Shown in pieces: positions 17,733-26,043 of a stretch of DNA of 64,000 bases; position 1 is the stretch's first letter, and every line of letters starts with the position of its first letter. Where the stretch lies: positions 4,201,501 through 4,265,500 of the forward strand of contig NZ_JBAJNS010000001.1 in NCBI RefSeq assembly GCF_037911585.1. The letters run 5' to 3'. The notes beneath the pieces are model-generated. The model did not search any database. It saw only the letters and a program-made list of their open reading frames with translations, and had not been told where the DNA came from. This DNA is from Streptomyces sp. GSL17-111 (GTDB taxonomy: Bacteria > Actinomycetota > Actinomycetes > Streptomycetales > Streptomycetaceae). Position numbers and translations under genes: made by a program.

Positions 17733-18479
17733 ATGCAGCACGCCGCCCGGCACCCGGCCCGGCACACCGTGGGGTTCCTCTACCCCGGGTACTCGGCCGA
17801 GGACGACTACCCGAGGCTGGAGGCCCTCCTCCGCGAGGCGGGGGCCGACGTCTCGCTGCCGCTGGTCCACACCGACATCGGAGAGGACGCGCACCGCGTC
17901 GACGCGCTGCTCGAAATGGGCTCCGCGCCCCGGCTCGCCGACGGCATGACGGCCCTGGCCGGCCGGGGCGCGCACGCCGTGGTGTGGTCGTGCACGAGCG
18001 CCAGCTTCGTCTTCGGCTGGGAGGGCGCGCACGAGCAGGTGCGCGCCCTGTCCGCCGTGGCCGGGCTGCCCGCGTCGAGCACGTCCTTCGCCTTCGCGCA
18101 CGCGGTGCGGGCCCTGGGCGTCGGGCGGGTCGCCGTCGCCGCCACCTACCCGACGGACGTCGCCGAGCACTTCGGGGCGTTCCTCAAGGCCGCCGGGATC
18201 GAGGTCGTCTCGCTGCGGGGGAGCGGCATCATCACGGCGGCGGAGGTCGGTACCTGGGGCCGCGCGGAGGTGCTCGCGATGGCCACCGCCGGGGACCACG
18301 ACGCGGCGGAGGCCGTGCTGCTGCCGGACACCGCGCTCCACAGCGCCGACCACCTCACCGAGCTGGAGGCGGCGCTCGGCAAGCCGGTGCTGACCGCCAA
18401 CCAGGTCACCGTCTGGGAGGGGCTGCGACTGGCGGAGGTTGCGGTGCGCGCCGAGCGGCTGGGCGCCCTCTTCCGCTGA
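17733..18479 (+). CDS. Asp/Glu racemase superfamily protein lacking the second catalytic cysteine
   Basis: A 248-residue protein following the EutA-like gene by 52 bases, preceded by GACAGGAG. It keeps the first cysteine (Cys87 in VWSCTSASF), but the second position reads LLPDTAL (Asp199) instead of a Cys. Arylmalonate-decarboxylase-like members use a single cysteine, but usually the other one. It could be a decarboxylase, an isomerase with altered chemistry, or a partner subunit of the upstream enzyme. Confidence 0.8.
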   Translation: MQHAARHPARHTVGFLYPGYSAEDDYPRLEALLREAGADVSLPLVHTDIGEDAHRVDALLEMGSAPRLADGMTALAGRGAHAVVWSCTSASFVFGWEGAHEQVRALSAVAGLPASSTSFAFAHAVRALGVGRVAVAATYPTDVAEHFGAFLKAAGIEVVSLRGSGIITAAEVGTWGRAEVLAMATAGDHDAAEAVLLPDTALHSADHLTELEAALGKPVLTANQVTVWEGLRLAEVAVRAERLGALFR

Positions 18480-18503
18480 CGCCCCCGGGCGCCTCCCGGA
18501 CGG

Positions 18504-20267
18504 TCAGCGCGTGGAGCTGAGGAGGGCCGAGATGCGGTCGGCGGCGACGGGCTTGGAGTAGTGCCAGCCCTGTCCGGTGTCGCACCCGATCCGGCGCAGG
18601 CGCTCCGCCTGCGCCGGGCCCTCCACGCACTCGGCGGTGACCGTCAGCCCCAGCTTGTGCGCGAGGTCGACCAGGGACGTCACGATCGTCTCGTCGGCCT
18701 GGTTGGTGCGCCGTGCGCTGCCGTGCTGGAAGCCGCGCACGAACGTGCCGTCCAGCTTCAGGGCCCGCACCGGCAGCCGGCTCAGGTAGGCGAGGTTCGA
18801 GTAGCCGGTGCCGAAGTCGTCGATGGCGATGCGCACGCCCATCTCGGACAGGGCCTGGAGGGCCCGCAGCGGGCGGCCCGCCGAGCCCATCACCTCGTTC
18901 TCGGTCAGTTCCAGTTGCAGCAGGCCCGGCGGCAGCCCGGTCTCGCGCAGGACGTCAGCGACGTCGGCGACGAGGTCGGAGTCCCACACCTGACGCACGG
19001 CGACGTTCACCGAGACGTACAGCGGCACGCCCGCGTGCTCCAGCTGCCAGCGCCGGGCCTGGCGGCACGACTCGGCCAGCGCCCACCGGCCGAGCGGCAC
19101 GATGGCGCCGTTCTCCTCGGCGAGCCCGATGAAGTCCTTCGGACCGATCATCCCGAACTGGGGGTGCCGCCAGCGGACCAGCGCCTCGACGCCGCGCAGC
19201 GTCTCGTCGGCCAGACCGACGATGGGCTGGAACTCCAACGCGAACTCGCCCCGGTCCACGGCGGGCCGCAGGGTGCTGGACAGGGCCTGCCGGGTCATGC
19301 GGTGGGCGTTGCGCTCGGGGTCGAAGAGCGTCCAGCGCGCCTTGCCGTCGGCCTTCGCCCAGTAGAGCGTGGTGTCGGCGGCCTGCATCAGCTCGGTGGC
19401 GCTCGTCCCCGTGGTGGGGCGCTCGACGACACCGATGCTGGCGGAGACGGTGTGCCGCTGCCCGGCCAGCCGGAAGGGGCGCGTCTGGAGCTCGGCGAGG
19501 ACGGCGTCGGCGAGGTCCGTCAGCTGCCGCGTGCCGGTGGAGCCCTCCACCAGCAGAGCGAACTCGTCCCCGCCGAGCCGGGCGACGAGGTGTCCGCCGC
19601 GCGGCCCGGTCGCGCAGTGCACCAGCCGCTGCGCGACGAGGTCGAGCAGCTCGTCGCCCGCGCGGTGCCCGAGGGTGTCGTTGACCGCCTTGAAGCCGTC
19701 CAGGTCGAGGTAGCACAGGCCGATCCGGCCGGTGGCGCTGTCGGTCAGGGCGGCGGCCAGCCGCTCGAAGAAGAGCACGCGGTTGGGCAGCTTCGTCACC
19801 GGGTCGTGCATCTCCAGGTGGCGCAGCCGCTCGCGCAGTTCGCGGTGCTCGCTCACGTCGGTGACGGACAGCAGGGCGGCGGAGCCGGGCGGCCCGGCGG
19901 CGACCAGGCTGACCTCCGCCCACAGCAGGGTTCCGTCGGGGTGCTTGAGTCGCCGGGTGCAGCGCACCTCGGTCCGCTCGCCCCTCAGGACGGCCGCGCA
20001 GGCGGCGCGGGTGCGGCGGTCCAGCCCCAGGTGCGTCAGCTCGGTCAGCGGCAGCCCGTCGAGCGTCCGGGCGGGGGTGTCCAGGAGCCGGGTGAACGCC
20101 GGGTTGGCGGCGACGATCCGGCCCGCCCGGTCGACGAGGGCCATCGCCAGCCGGGCGCTGTCGAAGGCGGCACGGAAGCACGGGTCATGGTGACTCTCCG
20201 TGGTGGGGTGCGGTGGGGCTCCGGTGGCGTGCGGGCCGTCGCCCGGCGCGTCCAGGGTTGCGTTCAC
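18504..20267 (-). CDS. cdgA: PAS-GGDEF-EAL cyclic di-GMP signalling protein, CdgA-like
   Basis: The start is GTG at 20267. The 587-residue soluble protein has a PAS/PAC sensor (about 30-145), a GGDEF domain with intact LGGDEF at 232-236 and no clear RxxD inhibitory site, and an EAL domain (about 335-585) with EALVRW (361-366), ENEV and DDFGTGYS. It could both make and hydrolyse c-di-GMP. The domain order equals Streptomyces CdgA, a BldD target that influences development; that name is inferred from domain order and position in the chromosome. Confidence 0.85.
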   Translation of the reverse strand: MNATLDAPGDGPHATGAPPHPTTESHHDPCFRAAFDSARLAMALVDRAGRIVAANPAFTRLLDTPARTLDGLPLTELTHLGLDRRTRAACAAVLRGERTEVRCTRRLKHPDGTLLWAEVSLVAAGPPGSAALLSVTDVSEHRELRERLRHLEMHDPVTKLPNRVLFFERLAAALTDSATGRIGLCYLDLDGFKAVNDTLGHRAGDELLDLVAQRLVHCATGPRGGHLVARLGGDEFALLVEGSTGTRQLTDLADAVLAELQTRPFRLAGQRHTVSASIGVVERPTTGTSATELMQAADTTLYWAKADGKARWTLFDPERNAHRMTRQALSSTLRPAVDRGEFALEFQPIVGLADETLRGVEALVRWRHPQFGMIGPKDFIGLAEENGAIVPLGRWALAESCRQARRWQLEHAGVPLYVSVNVAVRQVWDSDLVADVADVLRETGLPPGLLQLELTENEVMGSAGRPLRALQALSEMGVRIAIDDFGTGYSNLAYLSRLPVRALKLDGTFVRGFQHGSARRTNQADETIVTSLVDLAHKLGLTVTAECVEGPAQAERLRRIGCDTGQGWHYSKPVAADRISALLSSTR

Positions 20268-20550
20268 CGATCGCTCCCGGAGGGTCTGGTCACTGGAAAG
20301 TCAGCCGATCATAGGGGCTTTCGGGTGGAGCGGGCCAGCAGCGCCCACCGCCGGGGCACCCGTCAAGGGGACGGGAGCGCACGTCAGTACGACCCTCTCG
20401 GGGCGTGCGGACGGCGCACGGGGTGATGACGTTGGGTGATGTTGCGGCCATGGCCCGCCCGGCCTAGTCCAACGCGACGAAACGGTGCATATCGTCACAG
20501 AGTGGACGAGGAATCGGCATCCCGACCGGGCCTGTTTCTCGGAGGTTCCC

Positions 20551-21855
20551 GTGCGATCGACGCGCCTCGCACCCCCTGTGCACCGGCTGTTCCGGATACC
20601 GGCGGGCGGGCCGCCGCGCCACCGGTCACCTCGGCGCGCGGGGCGGGGACGGCTGCGCCGTTCGGGGTCGGTCCTCACCGTCCTCGCCGCCGTGGCCGGC
20701 ACCTCCTCCTTCGCGGGCCCCGCCACCGACGCCGACCGCACGCCGCCCTGTGCGCTCCAGCGGACCGACGCCCACCACTCGCTGGGGCTCGACACCTGGA
20801 ACGACGCCTACGTGCGCCCCGAGCGCACCGTCGACGCGATGATGGTGTTCCTCTCCTTCCCCGACTCCGTCCCGCTGATCACGCCGGGCCGGCTCGCCGC
20901 CGACCACTTCCCCGCCACCGGCACCTTCTTCGAGCGCGCCTCCTACGGCCGCTTCGACCTGCGCCTGCACGCGGCCTTCCACTGGACCGAGATGCCCTCC
21001 CCCTCCGAGCGCTACGGCATAGCGCGTGACTGGGACGCCGAGGACCGGGCCGCCTACCTCCGCGACGCCATCGACGTCGTCGACCCGCAGCTCGACTTCG
21101 GCGACTACGACGTCGTCTACTTCGTGGCCGACCCCGACGCGCCGGGCGTGGACTCCGACGCGACGAAGGTCGTCAACTTCCGCGAGCCCGTCTCCGTGGA
21201 CGGCACCGAGCTGCGCCGCATCGTGACCGTCTTCGAGCGGTTCCCCGCCGACCGCAACGTCCTGGCCCACGAGACCGGGCACGTCTTCGACCTGCCCGAC
21301 CTCTACAACCGGCCGCAGGACGGCAAGGGCGACTGGGACACCTACGTCGGCGACTGGGACCTGATGGGCAGCCAGTTCGGACTGGCCCCCGATCCCTTCG
21401 GGTGGCACAAGTGGAAGCTCGGCTGGCTGGACGACGAGCAGGTGGACTGTGTCGGCGGCCCCGGCACCTCGATCCACGCCCTCCAGCCGCTGGGCCGCGC
21501 GCCGGGCGGCCCCGGCCCGGGCGGTGGGACCCGGCTGGCCGTCGCGCGCACCGGACCGAGCGAGGTCGTCGTCGCCGAGGTGCGTGAGCCCGTCGGCAAC
21601 GACGAGCGGCTGTGCCGGTCCGGGGTGCTGGTCTACCGGGTGCGCAGCGACACCGCGTCGGCGGGCGGTCCCGTCGAGGTGCTCGACGGCCACCCGGGCA
21701 CGGCGGCCTGCCGCAGCACCTCCGTCCACGCCCCGCTCGCGGACGCGCCGCTCGGGGTGGGGGAGAGCCTGTCCGTGGACGACGGCGCCGTGCGGATCAC
21801 CGCCCTGGACCGCTCCCCGACGGGGGAGTGGACGGTGCGGATCACCCGGACCTGA
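20551..21855 (+). CDS. Secreted M6-like zinc metalloprotease
   Basis: GTG at 20551 is chosen because GGAGG lies five bases upstream; a frame start at 20485 has none. The 434-residue product begins with a long basic leader (several RR pairs) and a hydrophobic segment SVLTVLAAVAGTSSFAG, so export is expected. The catalytic site reads LAHETGHVFDLPDLY, an HExxH zinc motif with downstream Asp, followed by GDWDLMG, as in M6 (immune inhibitor A-like) peptidases. The C-terminal 130 residues look beta-rich. Confidence 0.82.
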   Translation: MRSTRLAPPVHRLFRIPAGGPPRHRSPRRAGRGRLRRSGSVLTVLAAVAGTSSFAGPATDADRTPPCALQRTDAHHSLGLDTWNDAYVRPERTVDAMMVFLSFPDSVPLITPGRLAADHFPATGTFFERASYGRFDLRLHAAFHWTEMPSPSERYGIARDWDAEDRAAYLRDAIDVVDPQLDFGDYDVVYFVADPDAPGVDSDATKVVNFREPVSVDGTELRRIVTVFERFPADRNVLAHETGHVFDLPDLYNRPQDGKGDWDTYVGDWDLMGSQFGLAPDPFGWHKWKLGWLDDEQVDCVGGPGTSIHALQPLGRAPGGPGPGGGTRLAVARTGPSEVVVAEVREPVGNDERLCRSGVLVYRVRSDTASAGGPVEVLDGHPGTAACRSTSVHAPLADAPLGVGESLSVDDGAVRITALDRSPTGEWTVRITRT

Positions 21856-21893
21856 CCGCCGGCCGACGGGAGCGCGCCCGCGCCGCACACGCG

Positions 21894-21925
21894 CGAAGGC
21901 CCTCCGCTGCTGCGGAGGGCCTTCG
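21894..21925 (-). terminator. Strong hairpin terminator after tRNA-Lys copy 3
   Basis: CGAAGGCCCTCCGC (21894-21907) pairs over 14 bp with 21912-21925 around a TGCT loop, nine bases beyond the 3' end of the minus-strand tRNA. It also faces the end of the M6-like protease gene and could work in both directions. Confidence 0.75.
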
Positions 21926-21933
21926 GCTGTCTG

Positions 21934-22007
21934 TGCGCCGCCAGGGACTCGAACCCCGGACCCGCTGATTAAGAGTCAGCTGCTCTAACCAACTGAGCTA
22001 GCGGCGC
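21934..22007 (-). tRNA. tRNA-Lys (anticodon CTT), copy 3
   Basis: Identical 74-base cloverleaf to the copies at 4264 and 13379. The stop codon of the upstream minus-strand CDS lies within its first ten bases. Confidence 0.97.
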
Positions 22008-22588
22008 CTGCTGACGTCGTAGACCTTAGCACCAGCATCGGCGGGAGCGGAAATCGATAGGTCCCGCCCGTGCCCCCGACCTGCACGGACCGCCCGCACC
22101 GCCGCCCAGAGCAGCTCCCGGGCGCCCGTCGGACGGGCCGCCGCCGCGTCCGGGGGGACGAGCCAGCGCGCGCCCGGCCCGCCGGGGAGCGGCGGCGCCG
22201 GAACGCCCACGACGTCCCCGAGCCCGTAGCCGAGGAGCGGAGGGACGGCCTCCGCGTCCGGCTGGCCGTGCCACTCCTCCCAGCGCAGCAGTGCGGGCAG
22301 CCGCCGCGCCGTACCGGGCAGGGCGAAGAACAGCGCCCGCCCCCGGTCCACGGCCACCGGCCCCGGCCCCGCCGTCGCGTCCCCCGTCGACGCCAGGTGC
22401 CCGACCATCCGGCGGCCGAACACCGCCGGGACGCTCACGACGTCGAACACCGTGCCGCACGGCAGCGGCTGCGTCCGGTCCGGGAACGCCGCCCACAGCG
22501 CCCGGACGCTGCGCGGGAAGGGGCTGGCCGAGGCGAGCCAGGCGGCGCCGTCGAGCGGGAGACCGTCCGCACAGAAGGAGATGCTCAT
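21998..22588 (-). CDS. Hypothetical protein, weakly DNA primase/polymerase-like; reads into tRNA-Lys
   Basis: A 196-residue frame with coding-like composition: FPDRTQPLPCGTVFDVVSVP, GPVAVDRGRALFFALPGTA, RWLVPPDAAAAR. The order resembles small streptomycete proteins annotated as bifunctional DNA primase/polymerase, but no catalytic residues were recognised. A shorter relative is encoded at 29611. The stop TAG (21998-22000) is part of the tRNA-Lys 5' arm, so the two genes overlap by ten bases. No Shine-Dalgarno is seen; an AT-rich TGTATATG precedes the ATG, and a leaderless transcript is possible. Confidence 0.6.
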   Translation of the reverse strand: MSISFCADGLPLDGAAWLASASPFPRSVRALWAAFPDRTQPLPCGTVFDVVSVPAVFGRRMVGHLASTGDATAGPGPVAVDRGRALFFALPGTARRLPALLRWEEWHGQPDAEAVPPLLGYGLGDVVGVPAPPLPGGPGARWLVPPDAAAARPTGARELLWAAVRAVRAGRGHGRDLSISAPADAGAKVYDVSRRR

Positions 22589-22740
22589 GACATATACATG
22601 TACCCGGAGTGCTCACGTCATCACGGAAGATGAGCAAAGGCCGGACACACGGCCCCCATCTGCGCTACCGTACGCCGCTCCGCGCGCCCCCACGCCTCCG
22701 TCCCGGTCGGGGCGACCGGCCCCGCCCCGGCGCGTGTCGC

Positions 22741-23091
22741 TCAGGGGCTGCCGTCGGGGGTGGCGTCACGCAGCAGCTGCTTGCCGAAGGCGACCATGCG
22801 GCGCGCGTAGTCCTCCGTCCACTCGGCGCGGTCCGCGATGGCGGCGTCCGGCAGCCGGTCGAAGCGGCGCGGGTCCGCCAGCTGGGCCGCCGCCATCGCC
22901 TGGTACTCCATGGCCCGGTCCGCCGCCGCCTGGAAGGCGACCGCCAGTTCCGTCGCACGCGACAGCAGCTCCCGTGGATCGGCGATCGACTCCAGGTCGA
23001 AGAAGTGCTCCGCCTCCTCCGCGCTCGCGGCGGGCTCGAAGATCAGCGGGGCGGGCCGCCGGAAGGAAGGAGCCGAGTCCGGCTCGGGCAT
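22741..23091 (-). CDS. Conserved-looking hypothetical protein (116 aa)
   Basis: The ATG at 23091 has GGAGG seven bases upstream; the longer open frame to 23487 overlaps the helicase gene and is not used. The product is acidic at the N-terminus (FEPAASAEEAEHFFDLESI) and then mostly helical with many Ala, Arg and Glu residues. It follows the helicase gene by 82 bases on the same strand and may be co-transcribed. No family is recognised. Confidence 0.65.
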   Translation of the reverse strand: MPEPDSAPSFRRPAPLIFEPAASAEEAEHFFDLESIADPRELLSRATELAVAFQAAADRAMEYQAMAAAQLADPRRFDRLPDAAIADRAEWTEDYARRMVAFGKQLLRDATPDGSP

Positions 23092-23173
23092 GAACGTACC
23101 TCCACGTCGTAGACCGACGACCATTGTCCCGCGAACCCCCGCGAACTGTCTGCCCCCGGGGCCCGCCCGTGGC

Positions 23174-24541
23174 TCAGGCCGGGACCCGGTGCGCGGACAG
23201 CTCCGCGAGAACGGCCTGCTGGGCGGCCCAGCCGTCGGGGAAACGGACGTCCACCCCGAGCTGCACCGGCTCCGCCGAGGGGTGCTCGTCGAGCAGCTCC
23301 GCGACGCCCGCCCGGCACACCACGACGCACGCGTGCCGGTGCCGGGATGCCAGCACGCACAGCCGGCCGGTCTCCAGGTGGAAGGCCGTGGCGTCCGGCC
23401 GGCCGGACAGCGGGTGCAGCACCACGGTGACGTCGTACTCGCGGCCCTGGAGCCGGTTGGCGGTGTCCACCGTGACGCCCTCCACACCGCGCCCGGCCAG
23501 GGCCGTGCGGACGGCCGCCGCCTGGTCCCGGTGCGCGGTGCCCACGGCGATCCGGTCGGCCGTCAGGGGGGTCGGACCGGTGCCCCGCTCGTCCGTCGTC
23601 AGCCCCGCGCGCTCCAGTAGCCGGTGCACGACGGCGGCGACGGCGGCGACGGCCTCCGGGTCCGTGCGCGGCGTGTGGCGGGCGGGCAGCTCCAGCAGCC
23701 CCCAGCCCGCGTCGGCGGCCCGTTCCAGCACCCGGTCGACGGCCGAGCCGTCGGGGCGCACGCCGAAGGCCAGCCGCCGGTCCCCGGGCCCGGTGCCGCT
23801 GCGGAACGGGGTGTAGGGGTAGAACGCCGACGACACCAGCGGAGCCGCCGACGCGGGCAGCCGCCACGACACCGGCAGCCGGTGCTGCGGCAGCCCCGGG
23901 TGATGGGCCAGCAGGGCCGAGACGGCGCTCGCCGACGGGTCGTAGGACAGGCCCGCCCACTGCTCCGTGCCGACCTGGCTGAACGGGTCGAGCTGCCCCG
24001 GATCGCCGACGAACAGGGCCCGCTCGAACAGCCGGGCCACAGCCAGCAGCGCGTCGGAGCGCATCTGGTACGCCTCGTCGACGATGGCGTGCCGCCACGG
24101 CTCGGCGACGGCGTCGCCCCGCACGTGGGCCCACTTCGCGGCGGTGGAGACGACGACGGCCTGCTCCGCCAGGTCGGCGATCCTCGCCGAGGCGCGGACG
24201 GCCGGGTGCCGGTCCAGCGCCGGGTCGTAGGCGGCCGGGTCGCTGCTGTGCAGCCGCCCGACGGGGAGGTCGGGATCGGCGACGGCCAGCCGGTCCACCA
24301 GGTCGTCCACCTGGGCGTTCGTCTGGGCCACGATCATCAGCGGACGGCCCGCGGCGGCCAGCTCGCGGGCGGCGCGCACCACGAGCGTCGACTTGCCCGC
24401 GCCGGGCGGCGAGTCGACGACGACGCCGCGCTCCCGCCCGTGCAGGGTGTCGGCGAGGATGGCGGCGGTGGCGGCGGACGCGGCGGCGCCCGGGTCGTCC
24501 CCGGCCGTCCGCGCGCCGGTCACGGATGCGGAGACCGTCAC
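23174..24541 (-). CDS. Superfamily 1 (Upf1/Dna2-like, AAA_11/AAA_12) helicase
   Basis: GTG at 24541 overlaps the TGA of the upstream gene (GTGA), so 455 residues are translated. Motifs in order: Walker A PPGAGKST (45-52), motif II VDEAY (154-158, with Tyr in place of the usual His/Gln), motif III VGDPGQLDP (178-186), SWRL (225-228), motif V TANRLQGREYD (360-370) and motif VI LASRHRH (397-403). The arrangement is that of SF1B helicases acting on DNA or RNA. It is last of three overlapping genes, with a Cas4-like nuclease first, suggesting a split nuclease-helicase machine. Confidence 0.87.
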   Translation of the reverse strand: MTVSASVTGARTAGDDPGAAASAATAAILADTLHGRERGVVVDSPPGAGKSTLVVRAARELAAAGRPLMIVAQTNAQVDDLVDRLAVADPDLPVGRLHSSDPAAYDPALDRHPAVRASARIADLAEQAVVVSTAAKWAHVRGDAVAEPWRHAIVDEAYQMRSDALLAVARLFERALFVGDPGQLDPFSQVGTEQWAGLSYDPSASAVSALLAHHPGLPQHRLPVSWRLPASAAPLVSSAFYPYTPFRSGTGPGDRRLAFGVRPDGSAVDRVLERAADAGWGLLELPARHTPRTDPEAVAAVAAVVHRLLERAGLTTDERGTGPTPLTADRIAVGTAHRDQAAAVRTALAGRGVEGVTVDTANRLQGREYDVTVVLHPLSGRPDATAFHLETGRLCVLASRHRHACVVVCRAGVAELLDEHPSAEPVQLGVDVRFPDGWAAQQAVLAELSAHRVPA

Positions 24542-26043
24542 AGCAGGTCCTCCTCGGTGGCGGGGTCGGGGGGCTCGGGCCGCGCCTCGCCGGGCGGGCC
24601 GCCGTGCGTCCAGGGGGTGTCCTCCGGGTCCGGCAGGTCGGGGCCGCCGCGCGGATGGTGCTCGAACAGCGTCCAGCACACCGCCTCGCCCGGCTCCGGG
24701 ACGGTGCCCGGCGCCGGCTCCTTCCCGCGCCCCATGCCCCCGGTGAGCCGGACGGTGACCAGGCCGGGGCCGGGGAGCTCGGCGCACTCGCCCGGCTGGG
24801 CCCGGCCGTCGGCCAGCGCCCGCCACACCTTCGTGCCCTCGCCGAGCTGCGGGGTGTCGTCGGTGCGGAGCGTCACCAGGGGGCGCGGCATCGGCCGCTT
24901 GCCCGTCGAGTACGCCGGGCGCACCTCGGTCACCGTGCCGCTGAACGCCTCACCGGCCAGCCGCCGGGCGGCCATGACCAGCGGATCGTCCAGCGCCTCC
25001 TGCGCGGCCAGCCGGGCCTGGTCCCGCTCGCGGGCGGCGAGCTTGCGGGCGGCCGTCACCGCGTCGTCGCGCCGGGGCTGCGGCGGCTCGCCGGCCCGCA
25101 GCCGGTCGCGGTGGGCGGTGTAGGACCAGCGGTCCCCCTCCCAGCGCCCGGTGACGCGTTCCCCCGGCGGCAGCTCCCGCAGCAGCGCGAGCGCCTCCCA
25201 CATCGCGTCCCACGTGGGGCGGAGCTGCCCGGCCAGGACGTTCCGGATCTCGGCGTCCGCCCCGAAGACCCCGGCGTCGTAGCGGGCCACGGCGGGGGCG
25301 AGGACCCTGTTGTCGAACGCCGGATCGGTGGCGGGACCGGCCGGGGGCACCAGCAGCCGCCCCGCCTCGTCCCGTGCCGTCTCGGCCCGCAGCGCGGCCT
25401 CGGCGCCGCTCGGCCCGTCCGCGCGGAGCCAGCCGAGCAGGGCGCCCAGGTGCTGGTCCTCCAGCGGGCTCTGGCCGGTGGCCCAGTGCCGGGTCAGCAG
25501 GTCGGTGACGGCCAGCAGCAGCGAGGAGCCGGGCACCCGGGACCGCTCGCCGTAGTGCGTGAGCCACCGCCCGAGCAGCGGCACCCGGGAGGGCGCGGGA
25601 TACGGCGTGTCCGGATCCTCCTCGGCGGTGCGGCGGAAGCGCATCGAGCGGCCCAGCAGCCGGACGAAGGCGACGCCGCCGGAGTTGGGCACCAGGAGCT
25701 GCGGGGCGTCCCGGCACAGCTCGGCCTCCTCCCCGGAGCGCCGGGCGACGGCCTCCACCTCGTCCTGCGCCGACTCCAGGTGCGGCAGCATGACGTCGGC
25801 GAGCTCGGCGAGGAAGCGGAACCGCAGGTCACGGTCGCGCGGCTGGGCGACGGTGAGCAGTACCGGCTGCTCGGGGTCGGTGCCGAGCATGGCGCCGAGC
25901 GGGGCTCCGGCCTCACCGGCCGTCGTCAGCGGGACGAGGACCAGCGGCCGGTCGGTCAGATGGCGGTGCCGGACGGTGGCCAGCGGCCGGGCCCGTCCCG
26001 CCGCCGCGGCCTCCATGCGGGCGAGGGTGGCGAGCAGCGTCAT
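24538..26043 (-). CDS. Unknown protein (501 aa) between the nuclease and helicase genes
   Basis: The ATG overlaps the upstream stop (ATGA) and the end overlaps the helicase start (GTGA), so the three genes are translationally coupled. There is no recognised domain. The first 250 residues look mixed alpha/beta (LVLVPLTTAGE, RFRFLAELADVMLPHLESAQDEV). Residues about 335-360 form an Arg/Ala/Glu-rich helix. Residues about 370-465 look like a small beta-barrel (FSGTVTEVRPAYSTGKRPMP, LVTVRLTGGMGRG), which could be a nucleic-acid-binding fold. The last 45 residues are Pro/Glu-rich. It is likely a structural or DNA-binding partner of the helicase, by context only. Confidence 0.75.
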   Translation of the reverse strand: MTLLATLARMEAAAAGRARPLATVRHRHLTDRPLVLVPLTTAGEAGAPLGAMLGTDPEQPVLLTVAQPRDRDLRFRFLAELADVMLPHLESAQDEVEAVARRSGEEAELCRDAPQLLVPNSGGVAFVRLLGRSMRFRRTAEEDPDTPYPAPSRVPLLGRWLTHYGERSRVPGSSLLLAVTDLLTRHWATGQSPLEDQHLGALLGWLRADGPSGAEAALRAETARDEAGRLLVPPAGPATDPAFDNRVLAPAVARYDAGVFGADAEIRNVLAGQLRPTWDAMWEALALLRELPPGERVTGRWEGDRWSYTAHRDRLRAGEPPQPRRDDAVTAARKLAARERDQARLAAQEALDDPLVMAARRLAGEAFSGTVTEVRPAYSTGKRPMPRPLVTLRTDDTPQLGEGTKVWRALADGRAQPGECAELPGPGLVTVRLTGGMGRGKEPAPGTVPEPGEAVCWTLFEHHPRGGPDLPDPEDTPWTHGGPPGEARPEPPDPATEEDLL

